Part shown: positions 7,680 to 16,258 of the stretch, piece after piece | How the letters are laid out: each line of letters opens with the position of its first letter | Position numbering within the stretch: the stretch's first letter is position 1 | From: Rhodobacteraceae bacterium UBA6213 | GTDB taxonomy: Bacteria > Pseudomonadota > Alphaproteobacteria > Rhodobacterales > Rhodobacteraceae | Assembly: GCA_002421605.1 (NCBI GenBank) | Contig: DISJ01000007.1 | Coordinates: 1 to 27,959, forward strand | Reading direction: 5' to 3' | DNA: 27,959 bases | The notes under the pieces: model-generated | Databases searched by the model: none | The model's input: only the letters and a program-made list of their open reading frames with translations | Told to the model about the DNA's origin: nothing | Position numbers and translations under genes: made by a program

Positions 7680-8977
7680 AATCGCTGATGCCATTCCTTT
7701 CAGCGGGCCCAATGACCCTTCGTTACCTGTCGGTTTTCGACGGCGATAACGTGCGCAAGGGTCTTGTCGACATCACGATAGACGCCGGCAAGATCGCCCG
7801 CATTGCGGCCAGCGACGATCCTACGGGCCGGATAGAAGGGCCCGAGATAGATCTGAGGGGCTATTACGCACTTCCCGGTTTCATAGACGCACATACGCAT
7901 CTTGTGGGCGGCGACGTGGTGCAGGGCGCGGCAGACTACGCCAGTTCGCGCCGCACCGGTGAAGCGATCGGGATGCAGGCTTTCCGCACTGCCGAGGCTG
8001 CGCGCCTGACCCTATCTCGTGGCGTCACCACAGTACGCGACCTTACTGGTCGCGCTTATCTCGACGTCCAGGTGCGTGATGCTATTGCCGAAGGTATTGT
8101 CGAAGGACCGCGGGTGCTCACCTCGGGGCTTGGGTTAACTATTACCGGCGGCCACGTCCATATGCGCTGCGTGGAGGTAGATGGTCCTAAGGAAGTGCGT
8201 CGCGAGGTGCGTTCGCATGTCAAAGCGGGAGTCGACTGGATTAAGTTAATGGGCGTTACTGGCGGCATGGCCACTGTCGGCCGCCATCCACTTGCGCCGC
8301 AGTTCACCCGCAAAGAGATCCGAGCAGGCGTGGACGAGGCGCACCGGGCGAACCTGCGCGTGGCGGCGCATGCCCACGGTCCCGAAGGCATTCGCAACGC
8401 AGTTCTGGAGGGTGTGGATACGATTGAGCACGGCATCTATCTTGATGACAACGCCGCCGAGATCATGGCAGAAAAGGGCCTGGTGCTGGTCCCGACGCTT
8501 CTGAATGAAAAAGGCTGGATCGACGGTCTGGCAGCGGGCACTTTGCCTGCGGCGGCCATCGCCCGGCGTCAGGCCTTCGCGGACGAAGGCTTTCCCTATC
8601 CGACGCCAGAGCAGCGCATTGCGATGGCGCGCAAGCACGGTGTCCGGGTGATCGCGGGCACCGATGTGGGTGGCAACGCAAACTGCCGCCACGGCATGAA
8701 CGCGATTGAAATGGCGATGCTGGCCGATGCGGGGATGTCGAATATCGAGGCGCTGCGCGCCGGAACGTCAGCATCGGCAGAGGCGCTGGGGTTGAAGGAT
8801 TGCGGACGCATTGCGGTGGGCCTGCCTGCCGACATCGTTCTGAGCGCCCGAGATATCTCAAACGACATCCATTGCCTTTCCGCACCCGAAACGATCGCGG
8901 CGGTGTTCAAGGGCGGTCGTCTTGCCGCTGCCGCCGACCCGAAACTGCGCCGCGCCTTTGACCGAGTGACTGCCTGA
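7676..8977 (+). CDS. Metal-dependent amidohydrolase (imidazolonepropionase/Xaa-Pro dipeptidase-like)
   Basis: 433 residues of amidohydrolase-superfamily TIM barrel with the flanking beta-sandwich. The ligand set is complete: HTH at 73-75, K190 (WIKLMG, the bridging carboxylated lysine), the AAHAHG histidines at 232/234, H252 in TIEHG, and D330 in GTDVGG. The C-terminal G-x-A-D-I-V-L beta-sandwich signature is present. This subgroup contains prolidases, arginine-terminal dipeptidases and organophosphate or N-acyl amide hydrolases, so cleavage of a dipeptide or N-acyl/carbamoyl amino acid is plausible. ATG 7676 overlaps the preceding stop (ATGA) and implies translational coupling. A second ATG at 7712, immediately before the first strand, could be the true start. 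An 84-bp gap follows before the binding-protein gene. Confidence 0.86.
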   Translation: MKSLMPFLSAGPMTLRYLSVFDGDNVRKGLVDITIDAGKIARIAASDDPTGRIEGPEIDLRGYYALPGFIDAHTHLVGGDVVQGAADYASSRRTGEAIGMQAFRTAEAARLTLSRGVTTVRDLTGRAYLDVQVRDAIAEGIVEGPRVLTSGLGLTITGGHVHMRCVEVDGPKEVRREVRSHVKAGVDWIKLMGVTGGMATVGRHPLAPQFTRKEIRAGVDEAHRANLRVAAHAHGPEGIRNAVLEGVDTIEHGIYLDDNAAEIMAEKGLVLVPTLLNEKGWIDGLAAGTLPAAAIARRQAFADEGFPYPTPEQRIAMARKHGVRVIAGTDVGGNANCRHGMNAIEMAMLADAGMSNIEALRAGTSASAEALGLKDCGRIAVGLPADIVLSARDISNDIHCLSAPETIAAVFKGGRLAAAADPKLRRAFDRVTA

Positions 8978-9061
8978 ACCGGCGCTGCCGTTCACGGCCT
9001 GACCGTCCCCGAGGCTACCGGCCAAAAGAGCCGGACCCTATCAGCAACAAGGAGAGACCTG

Positions 9062-10639
9062 ATGAAACGCATCCCAGAGATTGACACGCCACGAGATCCG
9101 TCCCGCCGTCGCCTGATGAAGGGCGCGGTAAGCGTTGCGGCACTTGCGACCGTTCCGGGCCTGCCCGGCTATGTTCGCCGCGCCAATGCTGCAACTACGG
9201 GCGAGCTTATCGCCGTAATGTTCCAAGACCCGCAAGGGCTTGACCCGCAACAGAACATCCAGACTGAATCGTTCCAGGCGATGCTTGCCTGCTATGAGCA
9301 GCTTTATGACTACGACCCCGAAACGGACACCTTCTTCCCGCAGGTTGCGGCCGAGATGCCCGATACCACTGACCCGCTTGCGATCAGGATCAAACTGCGC
9401 GACGGGATCACTTTCCATGACGGATCGCCCCTGACCTCGGAAGACGTGGCTTACACTTTCAATTTCATCATCGAGAAGGGCCCGGAATCGCCTGCCTACG
9501 GCCTCTACAGCATGGTGAACAAGGTCGAGCCGGTCGATCCGCTGACCGTGATCTTTCACATGGACTATCCCTATGGCTTGCTGGTTAACTACCTCTCCAG
9601 CATCATGGGCGGCATCGTGCGCAAGGATTGCCGCGACACCGTCGACCTCAAGCGCAATCCGGTCGGCGTTGGCTGCGGGCCGTTTGAGTTTGTAGAATGG
9701 GTCCAAGGCAGCCATCTGACATTCCGTAAATACCCGGGGTATTTCCGCGAAGGCCTGCCGAAGCTCAATACCCTGACCTACAAAATCATCAAGGAAGACG
9801 CGACGCGGGTGGCGCAACTGGCCGGCGGCACGATCAACTTCATCGACGAACCGCCCAAGCGCGACTACGCGCAACTTCTGGCGCGGGACGACATCGACGG
9901 GGCGCGAGGCCTGTCGGAGAAGGTTGGCTATGTGATGATCAACCACGCCAACGCTTTGATGAGCAACGTGCACCTGCGCCGCGCATTGCAGTATGCGACC
10001 GACGGCGGGGCAATTCTTGACGCGGTCTACGAGGGGCTCGGGGTAAAGGCGCACGGGCCGATGAAGCCTGGCACCGCCTGGTACGATCCCGATGTTGAGC
10101 AGATGGCAAGCTACAACATCGAGCGGGCCAAGGAAGAGATGGCGAAATCCGGACTGGGCACTGTCAAGATCGACATGCGCTGCGAGAACAACACCCACCA
10201 TGTAGACTCGGCCACGCTACTGCAGGCGCTCTGGGCGCAGATCGGCGTCGAAATCAGTGTCATTCCGATGGAAAAGACCGCCTTTTATGACTATTGCTCG
10301 CTGGGTAAGCCGGACTGGACTATGGGCTACACAGATTGGTCGTCATCGGTCTACACGCCTGATTACATGATCAAGCTGGTCTACAAGAGCGACGGTTCCT
10401 ATCGTCGGTCGAGCTACAACAATCCCGAGGTCGATGCGATGATCGAGCAGGCGCAGCGCTCGGTTGATGCAGCTGAGCAGAAGGACCTGTTCAACCGGAT
10501 CCAGTTGCAGATGGCAGAGGATGTCGCGGCAATCTGGACCTGCTGGTACGACTGGACGCCGTTGTGGCGCAACGAGGTTAAGGGCTTCCACGTTGCACCG
10601 ACATACTACGACTATTTCGACAACGTTTCGGTGGAGTAA
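9062..10639 (+). CDS. ABC transporter solute-binding protein, family 5 (peptide/oligopeptide type), Tat-exported
   Basis: 525 residues, the normal size for DppA/OppA-type periplasmic binding proteins. The N-terminus carries a twin-arginine motif, SRRRLMK at 14-20, then a hydrophobic stretch and a cleavage-like ANA-AT site near residue 43, so export by Tat is likely. Family-5 features follow: FQDPQGLDPQQN at the start of the mature protein, IKLRDGITFHDGSPLTSEDVAYTF, and YPGYFREGLPKLNTLTYKII. A good ribosome site, AAGGAG, lies eight bases before the ATG. It is followed at once by the four other importer subunits. The ligand cannot be read from sequence. The surrounding hydrolases suggest a peptide-like or N-substituted amino-acid compound. 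Confidence 0.92.
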   Translation: MKRIPEIDTPRDPSRRRLMKGAVSVAALATVPGLPGYVRRANAATTGELIAVMFQDPQGLDPQQNIQTESFQAMLACYEQLYDYDPETDTFFPQVAAEMPDTTDPLAIRIKLRDGITFHDGSPLTSEDVAYTFNFIIEKGPESPAYGLYSMVNKVEPVDPLTVIFHMDYPYGLLVNYLSSIMGGIVRKDCRDTVDLKRNPVGVGCGPFEFVEWVQGSHLTFRKYPGYFREGLPKLNTLTYKIIKEDATRVAQLAGGTINFIDEPPKRDYAQLLARDDIDGARGLSEKVGYVMINHANALMSNVHLRRALQYATDGGAILDAVYEGLGVKAHGPMKPGTAWYDPDVEQMASYNIERAKEEMAKSGLGTVKIDMRCENNTHHVDSATLLQALWAQIGVEISVIPMEKTAFYDYCSLGKPDWTMGYTDWSSSVYTPDYMIKLVYKSDGSYRRSSYNNPEVDAMIEQAQRSVDAAEQKDLFNRIQLQMAEDVAAIWTCWYDWTPLWRNEVKGFHVAPTYYDYFDNVSVE

Positions 10640-10683
10640 TTCACCGCAACCCCTGCCACGGCGACACCCCGGAGAAATTACGC

Positions 10684-11640
10684 ATGCAGATAAGTGCACT
10701 CGGCCGATACATTATCAAACGGCTGCTTCTTCTCATTCCCGTACTCCTCGGGGTGTCGCTTCTGTCCTTTTCACTGATCAAGTTGGCACCCGGCTCTGCC
10801 GTCACCTACATGCTGGGCGATCAGGCGTCTGAGGCGATGGTTCGCGCGCTGGAACGGCAGCTGAACCTCGACCAGCCATTCTTCACTCAGTATTTCTCAT
10901 GGCTCGCCAATGCATTGCAGGGTGAATTCGGAATGTCCTTCGTAACGCAGATTCCGATTACCGAACTGATAGCGCAACGTTTGGCAGTCACATTAGAACT
11001 GTCGGTGATAGCCATCGTGATCACCTTGCTGATCGCGATCCCGCTTGGTGTGGCGGCGGCGACAAAACAGAACCGACTACCTGACCATACGGTGCGATTT
11101 ATTGCGGTTGCAGGTGTATCGATCCCAGATTTCTGGTCCGGGATCATCCTGATCTTCCTGCTAGGCGTGCAATTCCAGTGGGTGGCACCAGGAGGATACA
11201 CGCCCATATCCGAAGGTCTGCTGCCGCACCTGCGCTCGGTTATCCTGCCGGCCTGTATTTTGGCGTTCATCAACCTCGCGTTGATAACCCGCATGCTGCG
11301 CGCTTCTATGCTGGACGTACTCTCGCAGAATTTCATTCAGGCGGGCCGATCCTTCGGTATCGCCGAGCGCGAACTTGTCTGGCGCGACGCGCTAAAGAAT
11401 GCGTTCATCCCGACGCTTACCGTCATTGGTTTAACGATCGGCATCATGCTGTCGGGTGCTGTGATGCTGGAAACCGTCTTTTCGCTGCCGGGTTTGGGAA
11501 AGCTGCTGGTAGATGCGGTGTTCCAGCGCGACATACCCGTACTCCAAGCTGTGCTGACGCTGATAGGATGCTTCTACGTTCTCGTGAACCTGTTCATAGA
11601 CGTTGGCTATTCGATGCTGGACCCACGCATCCGGTTCTAG
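10684..11640 (+). CDS. ABC transporter permease, DppB type
   Basis: An inner-membrane permease of 318 residues. The N-terminus YIIKRLLLLIPVLLGVSLLS is the classic DppB/OppB first helix. Several further hydrophobic segments follow, then the cytoplasmic EAA loop (QAGRSFGIAERELVWRDALKNAFIP), which docks to the ATPase subunits. The C-terminus YSMLDPRIRF is typical of the family. The gene begins 44 bp after the binding protein, with GGAG upstream of the ATG. It pairs with the DppC-type permease that follows to form the channel. Confidence 0.93.
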   Translation: MQISALGRYIIKRLLLLIPVLLGVSLLSFSLIKLAPGSAVTYMLGDQASEAMVRALERQLNLDQPFFTQYFSWLANALQGEFGMSFVTQIPITELIAQRLAVTLELSVIAIVITLLIAIPLGVAAATKQNRLPDHTVRFIAVAGVSIPDFWSGIILIFLLGVQFQWVAPGGYTPISEGLLPHLRSVILPACILAFINLALITRMLRASMLDVLSQNFIQAGRSFGIAERELVWRDALKNAFIPTLTVIGLTIGIMLSGAVMLETVFSLPGLGKLLVDAVFQRDIPVLQAVLTLIGCFYVLVNLFIDVGYSMLDPRIRF

Positions 11641-11690
11641 TTCCCGCTGGTGCTTCAAACGTGACCGCCCGTGATAAGGTACACAACCAC

Positions 11691-12650
11691 ATGGCTCATA
11701 TGACGACCCCAGATCCGGCCCTCACCACGGACAAGTTCGGCACGCTTGACGACGAGTCGCGGCCAGAGCACACCGGCTTTCTGGCAGGGGCGCTCCGTCG
11801 CTTTCGGCGCAATACTTTGGCGATGGTCGGCCTTCTGCTCGTGATCCTGCTGATAGGGACGGCGATCTTTGCGCCGATGTTGACTACCCACGACCCCAAT
11901 GCCATCGCCATTGCTGATCGTTTGACAGGTCCATCGGCAACCTACTGGTTTGGCACAGATAACCTCGGCCGCGACATTTTCAGCCGTGTTATTGTTAGCG
12001 CTCGAGTAACGGTCACAGTCGGTTTCGGAATGGTCACGCTTGCTATGGTTGTCGGGTTGCCGCTGGGCGCTGTTGCCGGGCTCTACGGCGGGTCATGGAT
12101 CGATGAGGTCATCATGCGGTCGTGTGATGTCTTTATTGCTTTCCCGACTGTCATTCTTGCCATTGCAATTATGGGCGCCGTTGGCACCCAGCCTATCGAC
12201 ATCGGCCCCTTTACCATCGGCAACGTCGCCAAGGTCATCGTGGTGGGTGGCATCGTTCTGGCGCCGCGATTTGCCCGCGTCGTGCGTTCCAGCGTTCTGA
12301 AGGAACGCCCGATGGACTATGTCGAAGCCGCGCGATCGGTGGGCGCATCCGACAAGTTCGTTCTGGTACACGAAATCCTTCCCAATTCGATCGTGCCCAT
12401 CGTGATCCAGGCAAGCTATTACTTTGCAACCGCAGTGCTGACCGAGGCGGCGCTCAGCTTTCTCGGGATCGGGGTTCAGCCGCCGCAACCCAGTTGGGGG
12501 CAAATGTTGTCGCAATCGCAGGCGTATATCTTCGGCGGAGATTGGTGGTTCTCGGTCTTTCCAGGGCTGGCAATTTTCTTTGCAATGGTCGGATTCAACC
12601 TTCTTGGCGATGGGTTGCGCGATGCCCTTGACCCGCGGGGTGCAAGATGA
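11691..12650 (+). CDS. ABC transporter permease, DppC type
   Basis: 319 residues, with an N-terminal cytoplasmic tail, then RFRRNTLAMVGLLLVILLIG as the first helix. The segment DPNAIAIADRLTGPSATYWFG...DNLGRDIFSRV is characteristic of DppC/OppC. The EAA loop is EAARSVGASDKFVLVHEILPN, and the C-terminus ends LGDGLRDALDPR. The open frame reaches back to 11178, but that part is antisense-frame noise inside the dppB-type gene. ATG 11691 has AAGGT ten bases upstream, and an in-frame ATG at 11700 is an alternative. The stop overlaps the next ATG by ATGA. Confidence 0.92.
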   Translation: MAHMTTPDPALTTDKFGTLDDESRPEHTGFLAGALRRFRRNTLAMVGLLLVILLIGTAIFAPMLTTHDPNAIAIADRLTGPSATYWFGTDNLGRDIFSRVIVSARVTVTVGFGMVTLAMVVGLPLGAVAGLYGGSWIDEVIMRSCDVFIAFPTVILAIAIMGAVGTQPIDIGPFTIGNVAKVIVVGGIVLAPRFARVVRSSVLKERPMDYVEAARSVGASDKFVLVHEILPNSIVPIVIQASYYFATAVLTEAALSFLGIGVQPPQPSWGQMLSQSQAYIFGGDWWFSVFPGLAIFFAMVGFNLLGDGLRDALDPRGAR

Positions 12651-13681
12651 CCGTCGCACCGCTGACCCCGCCGCAACCACTTCTTGAGGTTTCTAACCTC
12701 TGCGTCGATTTCCCCAGCGAGGGGCACACCGTTTTTGCCGTTGACGATGTCAGCTTCACGCTGGCCCAAGGCGAGATCACTGGCCTTGTGGGCGAATCCG
12801 GGTCGGGCAAGAGCGTCACCTCAATGGCGATCCTGCGGTTGATCCAACCGCCCGGAAAGATCCGCTCGGGTAAGCTGCGCTTTGAAGGGCAGGATCTGCT
12901 GACGCTGGACGATGACGCCATGCGCCGGGTGCGCGGCGGCGGCATTGCGATGATTTCGCAAAACCCAGCGAATTCGCTGAACCCGGTGATGACCGTGGGC
13001 GATCAACTTACCCGCGTCATCCGCTTGCACCTTGGCCTGTCGCGGCAAGAGGCCTATGAAGAAGCGCTGCGCGGACTGCGCCAGGTCGAGATCCACTCGC
13101 CTGAACGGCGGATGGTTCAGTATCCTCACGAGCTCAGCGGCGGGATGTGCCAACGGGTAATGATCGCGATGGCGATGGCCCCCAAGCCGCGCCTGATAAT
13201 TGCGGACGAGCCGACCACGGCGCTCGATGTAACTGTACAGAAGCAGATCATTCATCTGCTTGACCAGTTGCGCCAACGCCATGGGGTGGGCGTGATCTTC
13301 GTGTCGCATGACATCGCAGTGGTGAGCCAGATCGCCGACAAGGTGCTGGTACTCTACGCCGGTCGCGCGATGGAACAGGGGCTGGTGAACCAGGTGCTGA
13401 CCGCGCCGCGCCATCCCTACACCCGGGCTCTGTTGGCCTCGATGCCGTATCTGGGTGCCAGCAAGCTGCGCCAGAGGGTTCCGGTCATTCCGGGCCATGT
13501 GCCGAATCCAACCGCAGCGATCAAGGGTTGCATCTTCGCGCCGCGCTGTGCGCATCGCATTGATGCCTGCACCGCAGAGCGACCCGTCATGGTGCCTGTT
13601 GGCAACCAAGGCGCCGTTGCTTGTTTGCGGGCTGAAGAACTGGCTGAAGCACCCTCACGATTGACCGGAGTCCGCATATGA
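12647..13681 (+). CDS. ABC transporter ATP-binding protein, DppD type
   Basis: A cytoplasmic ATPase of 344 residues. Walker A GESGSGKS is at 49-56, the Q-loop in ISQNP at about 103-107, the signature LSGGM at 163-167, Walker B LIIADEP at 183-189, and the H-loop in FVSHDIAVV. The C-terminal oligopeptide-transporter extension carries the spaced cysteines of CIFAPRCAHRIDAC. In family members with this Cys pattern an iron-sulfur cluster has been described, and whether one forms here is unknown. Starts and stops overlap both neighbours by ATGA, so translation is coupled along dppC-dppD-dppF. Confidence 0.93.
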   Translation: MTVAPLTPPQPLLEVSNLCVDFPSEGHTVFAVDDVSFTLAQGEITGLVGESGSGKSVTSMAILRLIQPPGKIRSGKLRFEGQDLLTLDDDAMRRVRGGGIAMISQNPANSLNPVMTVGDQLTRVIRLHLGLSRQEAYEEALRGLRQVEIHSPERRMVQYPHELSGGMCQRVMIAMAMAPKPRLIIADEPTTALDVTVQKQIIHLLDQLRQRHGVGVIFVSHDIAVVSQIADKVLVLYAGRAMEQGLVNQVLTAPRHPYTRALLASMPYLGASKLRQRVPVIPGHVPNPTAAIKGCIFAPRCAHRIDACTAERPVMVPVGNQGAVACLRAEELAEAPSRLTGVRI

Positions 13682-14661
13682 ACGCTTCTACCCCAGCGGA
13701 CACCCTATTGGACGTAAAAGACCTTTCGGTCAGCTTTGGCGCGCGCGGCTTGCCTGACAGTCATCGGATAAAGGCGCTGCGCGAGGTCAGCCTTGCCGTG
13801 CGCCGAGCCGAGACGCTTGCCGTTGTCGGCGAAAGCGGCTGTGGCAAGACCACCCTGTTGCGCTGCATCACCGGCCTCTTGGCGCCCGAAACAGGCAGCG
13901 TGACTTTCGAGGGCACGCGGATGGACGGGCTTTCGAACCGGGCGCTGTTGCCGTTTCGCCGGCGCATCCAGATGGTGTTTCAGAAGCCACTCGACAGCCT
14001 CAACCGCCGCAGCACGGTAGGCGAGATCGTGGCGATGCCTCTGATCGTCCACGGCATAGGTGACCGCCGCAGTCGCACCGAGAAGGTGGAAAAGACGATG
14101 GAGGACGTAGGGCTGAACCCGGCCTTCCGCAACCGCTATCCGCATGAACTGTCGGGTGGCCAACAACAACGGGTTGCAATCGCGCGCGCGCTGATCCTTG
14201 AGCCCGATCTGATCGTTGCCGACGAGCCCGTATCGTCGCTTGATGTGTCGGTCCAGGGAAAGATCATCAACCTGCTGCTTGATCTTCAGGAACAGCGCGG
14301 GCTGACTTATCTTCTGATTTCGCACGATCTGGGCGTAGTTGAGCGGATGGCCGACCGCATTCTGGTGATGTATCTTGGCAGAATTGTCGAAGAGGGCCCG
14401 GCCGAGCAGCTGTTGCGCCGGCCTAGCCATCCCTATACCCGTGCGCTGACCGACAGTTCGCCCCGTCTGGGCCAGCCAATCGGCGATACAACACCTCTGG
14501 AAGGCGAAATCCCGTCGCCGCTGGACCGAGGCACGGGGTGCCCGTTCGAATCGCGCTGTGCATCGTCGTTGGGCGAGGTATGCCGTTCGAAGATGCCGCC
14601 CATCACGGTGATCGCCGGTGGGGTCAAAGTGCGCTGTCACCTTTATCCTGAGGGAAAGTGA
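13678..14661 (+). CDS. ABC transporter ATP-binding protein, DppF type
   Basis: The second ATPase of the importer, 327 residues. Walker A GESGCGKT is at 51-58, the signature LSGGQ at 158-162, Walker B LIVADEP at 178-184, the D-loop SSLD, and the H-loop in LISHDLGVV. The C-terminal extension again shows cysteines (GCPFESRC...VCRS, and a final RCHLYPEG). It forms the nucleotide-binding heterodimer with the DppD-type protein. It is followed immediately by the BPL_N-like gene, whose start sits on or next to this stop, which argues that the latter belongs to the same functional unit. Confidence 0.93.
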   Translation: MNASTPADTLLDVKDLSVSFGARGLPDSHRIKALREVSLAVRRAETLAVVGESGCGKTTLLRCITGLLAPETGSVTFEGTRMDGLSNRALLPFRRRIQMVFQKPLDSLNRRSTVGEIVAMPLIVHGIGDRRSRTEKVEKTMEDVGLNPAFRNRYPHELSGGQQQRVAIARALILEPDLIVADEPVSSLDVSVQGKIINLLLDLQEQRGLTYLLISHDLGVVERMADRILVMYLGRIVEEGPAEQLLRRPSHPYTRALTDSSPRLGQPIGDTTPLEGEIPSPLDRGTGCPFESRCASSLGEVCRSKMPPITVIAGGVKVRCHLYPEGK

Positions 14662-14663
14662 CC

Positions 14664-16253
14664 ATGGAATCGCTCTGCCTTGTCGAAAATGACGGGCCCC
14701 GCGATTGGGCCGCGCTGCTACGTTTTGGTGCATTGCTGGCAGAGGCGGGTGTAGAGGTGTCTAGGGTGCTCGACGGACCGCCTGGGACTGCGGGCGGGCT
14801 TCATATCAGCGGCGGTTTAGCGTCGGTGCGCCGGCTGCTGTGCGATCCCGAGCTTGGCACCGGCATAACTGCGTTCGATGCGGGACCGGGGCAGTTCAGC
14901 CTGTTGGCGCTGCGTCGCCCGGTTGTTGCGGCCTATGGCAGCGCAGGGGCGCCCTACCACCACATGGCAGTTCTGGCTGCGGCGGGCTGCGATGTGTTTC
15001 CCATCGGCGCGCAGGCGATCCGAGACGGTGCGCTGAAGTACGTCGATGTCTTCGTGATGCCAGGCGGCGGTTGGGAATTCATGGAGGGTCAGCTGTCGCG
15101 GCTTGGTGTCGAGGGGGCTCGCGCGATACGGTCGTTTGTCGAAGCGGGCGGATGTTATCTTTCGTCCTGCGCCGGCACACATTGCGTTCTACAATTGCCG
15201 GAGCACGTCGCCGCCGACTGGCACCCCGCGCGGGCCGAGTTGCCGCATCTAGCCGCGACAAGCCGCCTGCAGGGCACACGCGAGACAAACAACGTCAAGT
15301 CGCCCGGAATCGGTGTTATCGCCGCGCATCCGGTGCCTGGGCACCCGATCACTCTGGGGATGCCTGCATCAGTTGACTGCGTCTATTACAATGGTCCGAT
15401 ACTGGAGCCGACGTCCGACAGATTCGTTTCATTGCTGGCCTGTGGCGCGCCCGATCCCTTGCGGTTCACGGCGGGTGAGTCGCTTTTTGGCGCATCGGTG
15501 CAGCTGTCGGAAACCGGTATTGCGCAGTCAACGGGGTGCTCTGCTGCAGGTGTGCAGGCGCATGGCTTGGGGCAGGTGGTCGGATTCGGCCTGCACCCTG
15601 AGTTCGGTTCTGACCCGAGCATGCTGAATTGGGGCCGTGCGGCGCTTATGGTGGCCAATGCAGCTTACTGGGCTGCTGCGATCTCACCCCGCCATCCTGA
15701 ACCGCGCCGCTTCGCCCCCCGCGCCAAAACGCCCGATGTGGCCGCACATTTTGAGCAGGCGCTGGCAGCGCTGGGCCGTATTGCGGAAAAGTTTGACGCA
15801 TTGCGATCGACCGACGCCGCGATCCTTGTGCAATGGCTAGATCCTAAGACCGCTCGTTCGGCTTTCGGGCGCGGCCCAGAAAGCATCTGGTCCGAAACGC
15901 TTACCGCCGGCCGGGCGCTCGCCGAGAGCTTGACGGAGCGGCTTGCGTGTGAAGAATCGCGTCTTTCGCACAGCACGCGGGCCATGGATCTTCTGTTCAC
16001 TTCTGCAGTGGATGCGACGGCGCAGGATTTTGGTTTTGTCGGGCTTCTGATGGGCCTCGACGCGATCGAGACCATGTTGGATACGCTGTCGGTGCAGGGC
16101 AAGCTCGATCCCTATCGCGCCGTCGCCATGTCGTATCTCAGCGCGTTTGGTCGGCTTACAGCCACATCGTTGCTGATCGACACGGCGATCGAGACCGCCG
16201 TGCAGGAAAGGGTGTCGAATTCAGCGCGCCAGCAGGGTGAACCCTCGGCCTGA
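14664..16253 (+). CDS. BPL_N / class I glutamine-amidotransferase-like protein of unknown function
   Basis: About 529 residues. The first about 340 match the biotin-protein-ligase N-terminal/GATase1-like fold as I recognise it. MPGGGWEFMEG lies at about 132-142, and a nucleophile-elbow-like YLSSCAGTHC follows with C169. A later GFGLHPEFG block contains a histidine, as in GATase-like proteins. The last about 180 residues are mainly helical, and I do not recognise them. ATG 14664 is chosen because GAGGG lies nine bases upstream. A GTG at 14658 overlapping the dppF-type stop would leave only three bases. It is the last gene of the importer operon and converges on the racemase gene with a five-base gap. 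It could be an amidase or hydrolase acting on the imported compound. No function is established. Confidence 0.75.
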   Translation: MESLCLVENDGPRDWAALLRFGALLAEAGVEVSRVLDGPPGTAGGLHISGGLASVRRLLCDPELGTGITAFDAGPGQFSLLALRRPVVAAYGSAGAPYHHMAVLAAAGCDVFPIGAQAIRDGALKYVDVFVMPGGGWEFMEGQLSRLGVEGARAIRSFVEAGGCYLSSCAGTHCVLQLPEHVAADWHPARAELPHLAATSRLQGTRETNNVKSPGIGVIAAHPVPGHPITLGMPASVDCVYYNGPILEPTSDRFVSLLACGAPDPLRFTAGESLFGASVQLSETGIAQSTGCSAAGVQAHGLGQVVGFGLHPEFGSDPSMLNWGRAALMVANAAYWAAAISPRHPEPRRFAPRAKTPDVAAHFEQALAALGRIAEKFDALRSTDAAILVQWLDPKTARSAFGRGPESIWSETLTAGRALAESLTERLACEESRLSHSTRAMDLLFTSAVDATAQDFGFVGLLMGLDAIETMLDTLSVQGKLDPYRAVAMSYLSAFGRLTATSLLIDTAIETAVQERVSNSARQQGEPSA

Positions 16254-16258
16254 TCCGG

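Noticed and set aside
8978..9061. Possible terminator between the amidohydrolase and binding-protein genes
   Set aside because: GC-rich with short inverted repeats around CCGG, but there is no stable stem followed by a T run. Read-through within the operon is more likely.
9041..10201. 386-codon open frame on the minus strand
   Set aside because: It lies fully antisense to the clear family-5 binding protein. The product has no recognisable motif, and such long antisense frames are expected in high-GC DNA.
11178..11690. Upstream extension of the DppC-type frame
   Set aside because: It overlaps the DppB-type gene in another frame and does not resemble a permease. The homologous part begins after ATG 11691, which has a ribosome site.
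13705..14733. 342-codon open frame on the minus strand
   Set aside because: Antisense to the DppF-type ATPase with its complete Walker and signature motifs; the product is His/Arg/Ala-rich noise.
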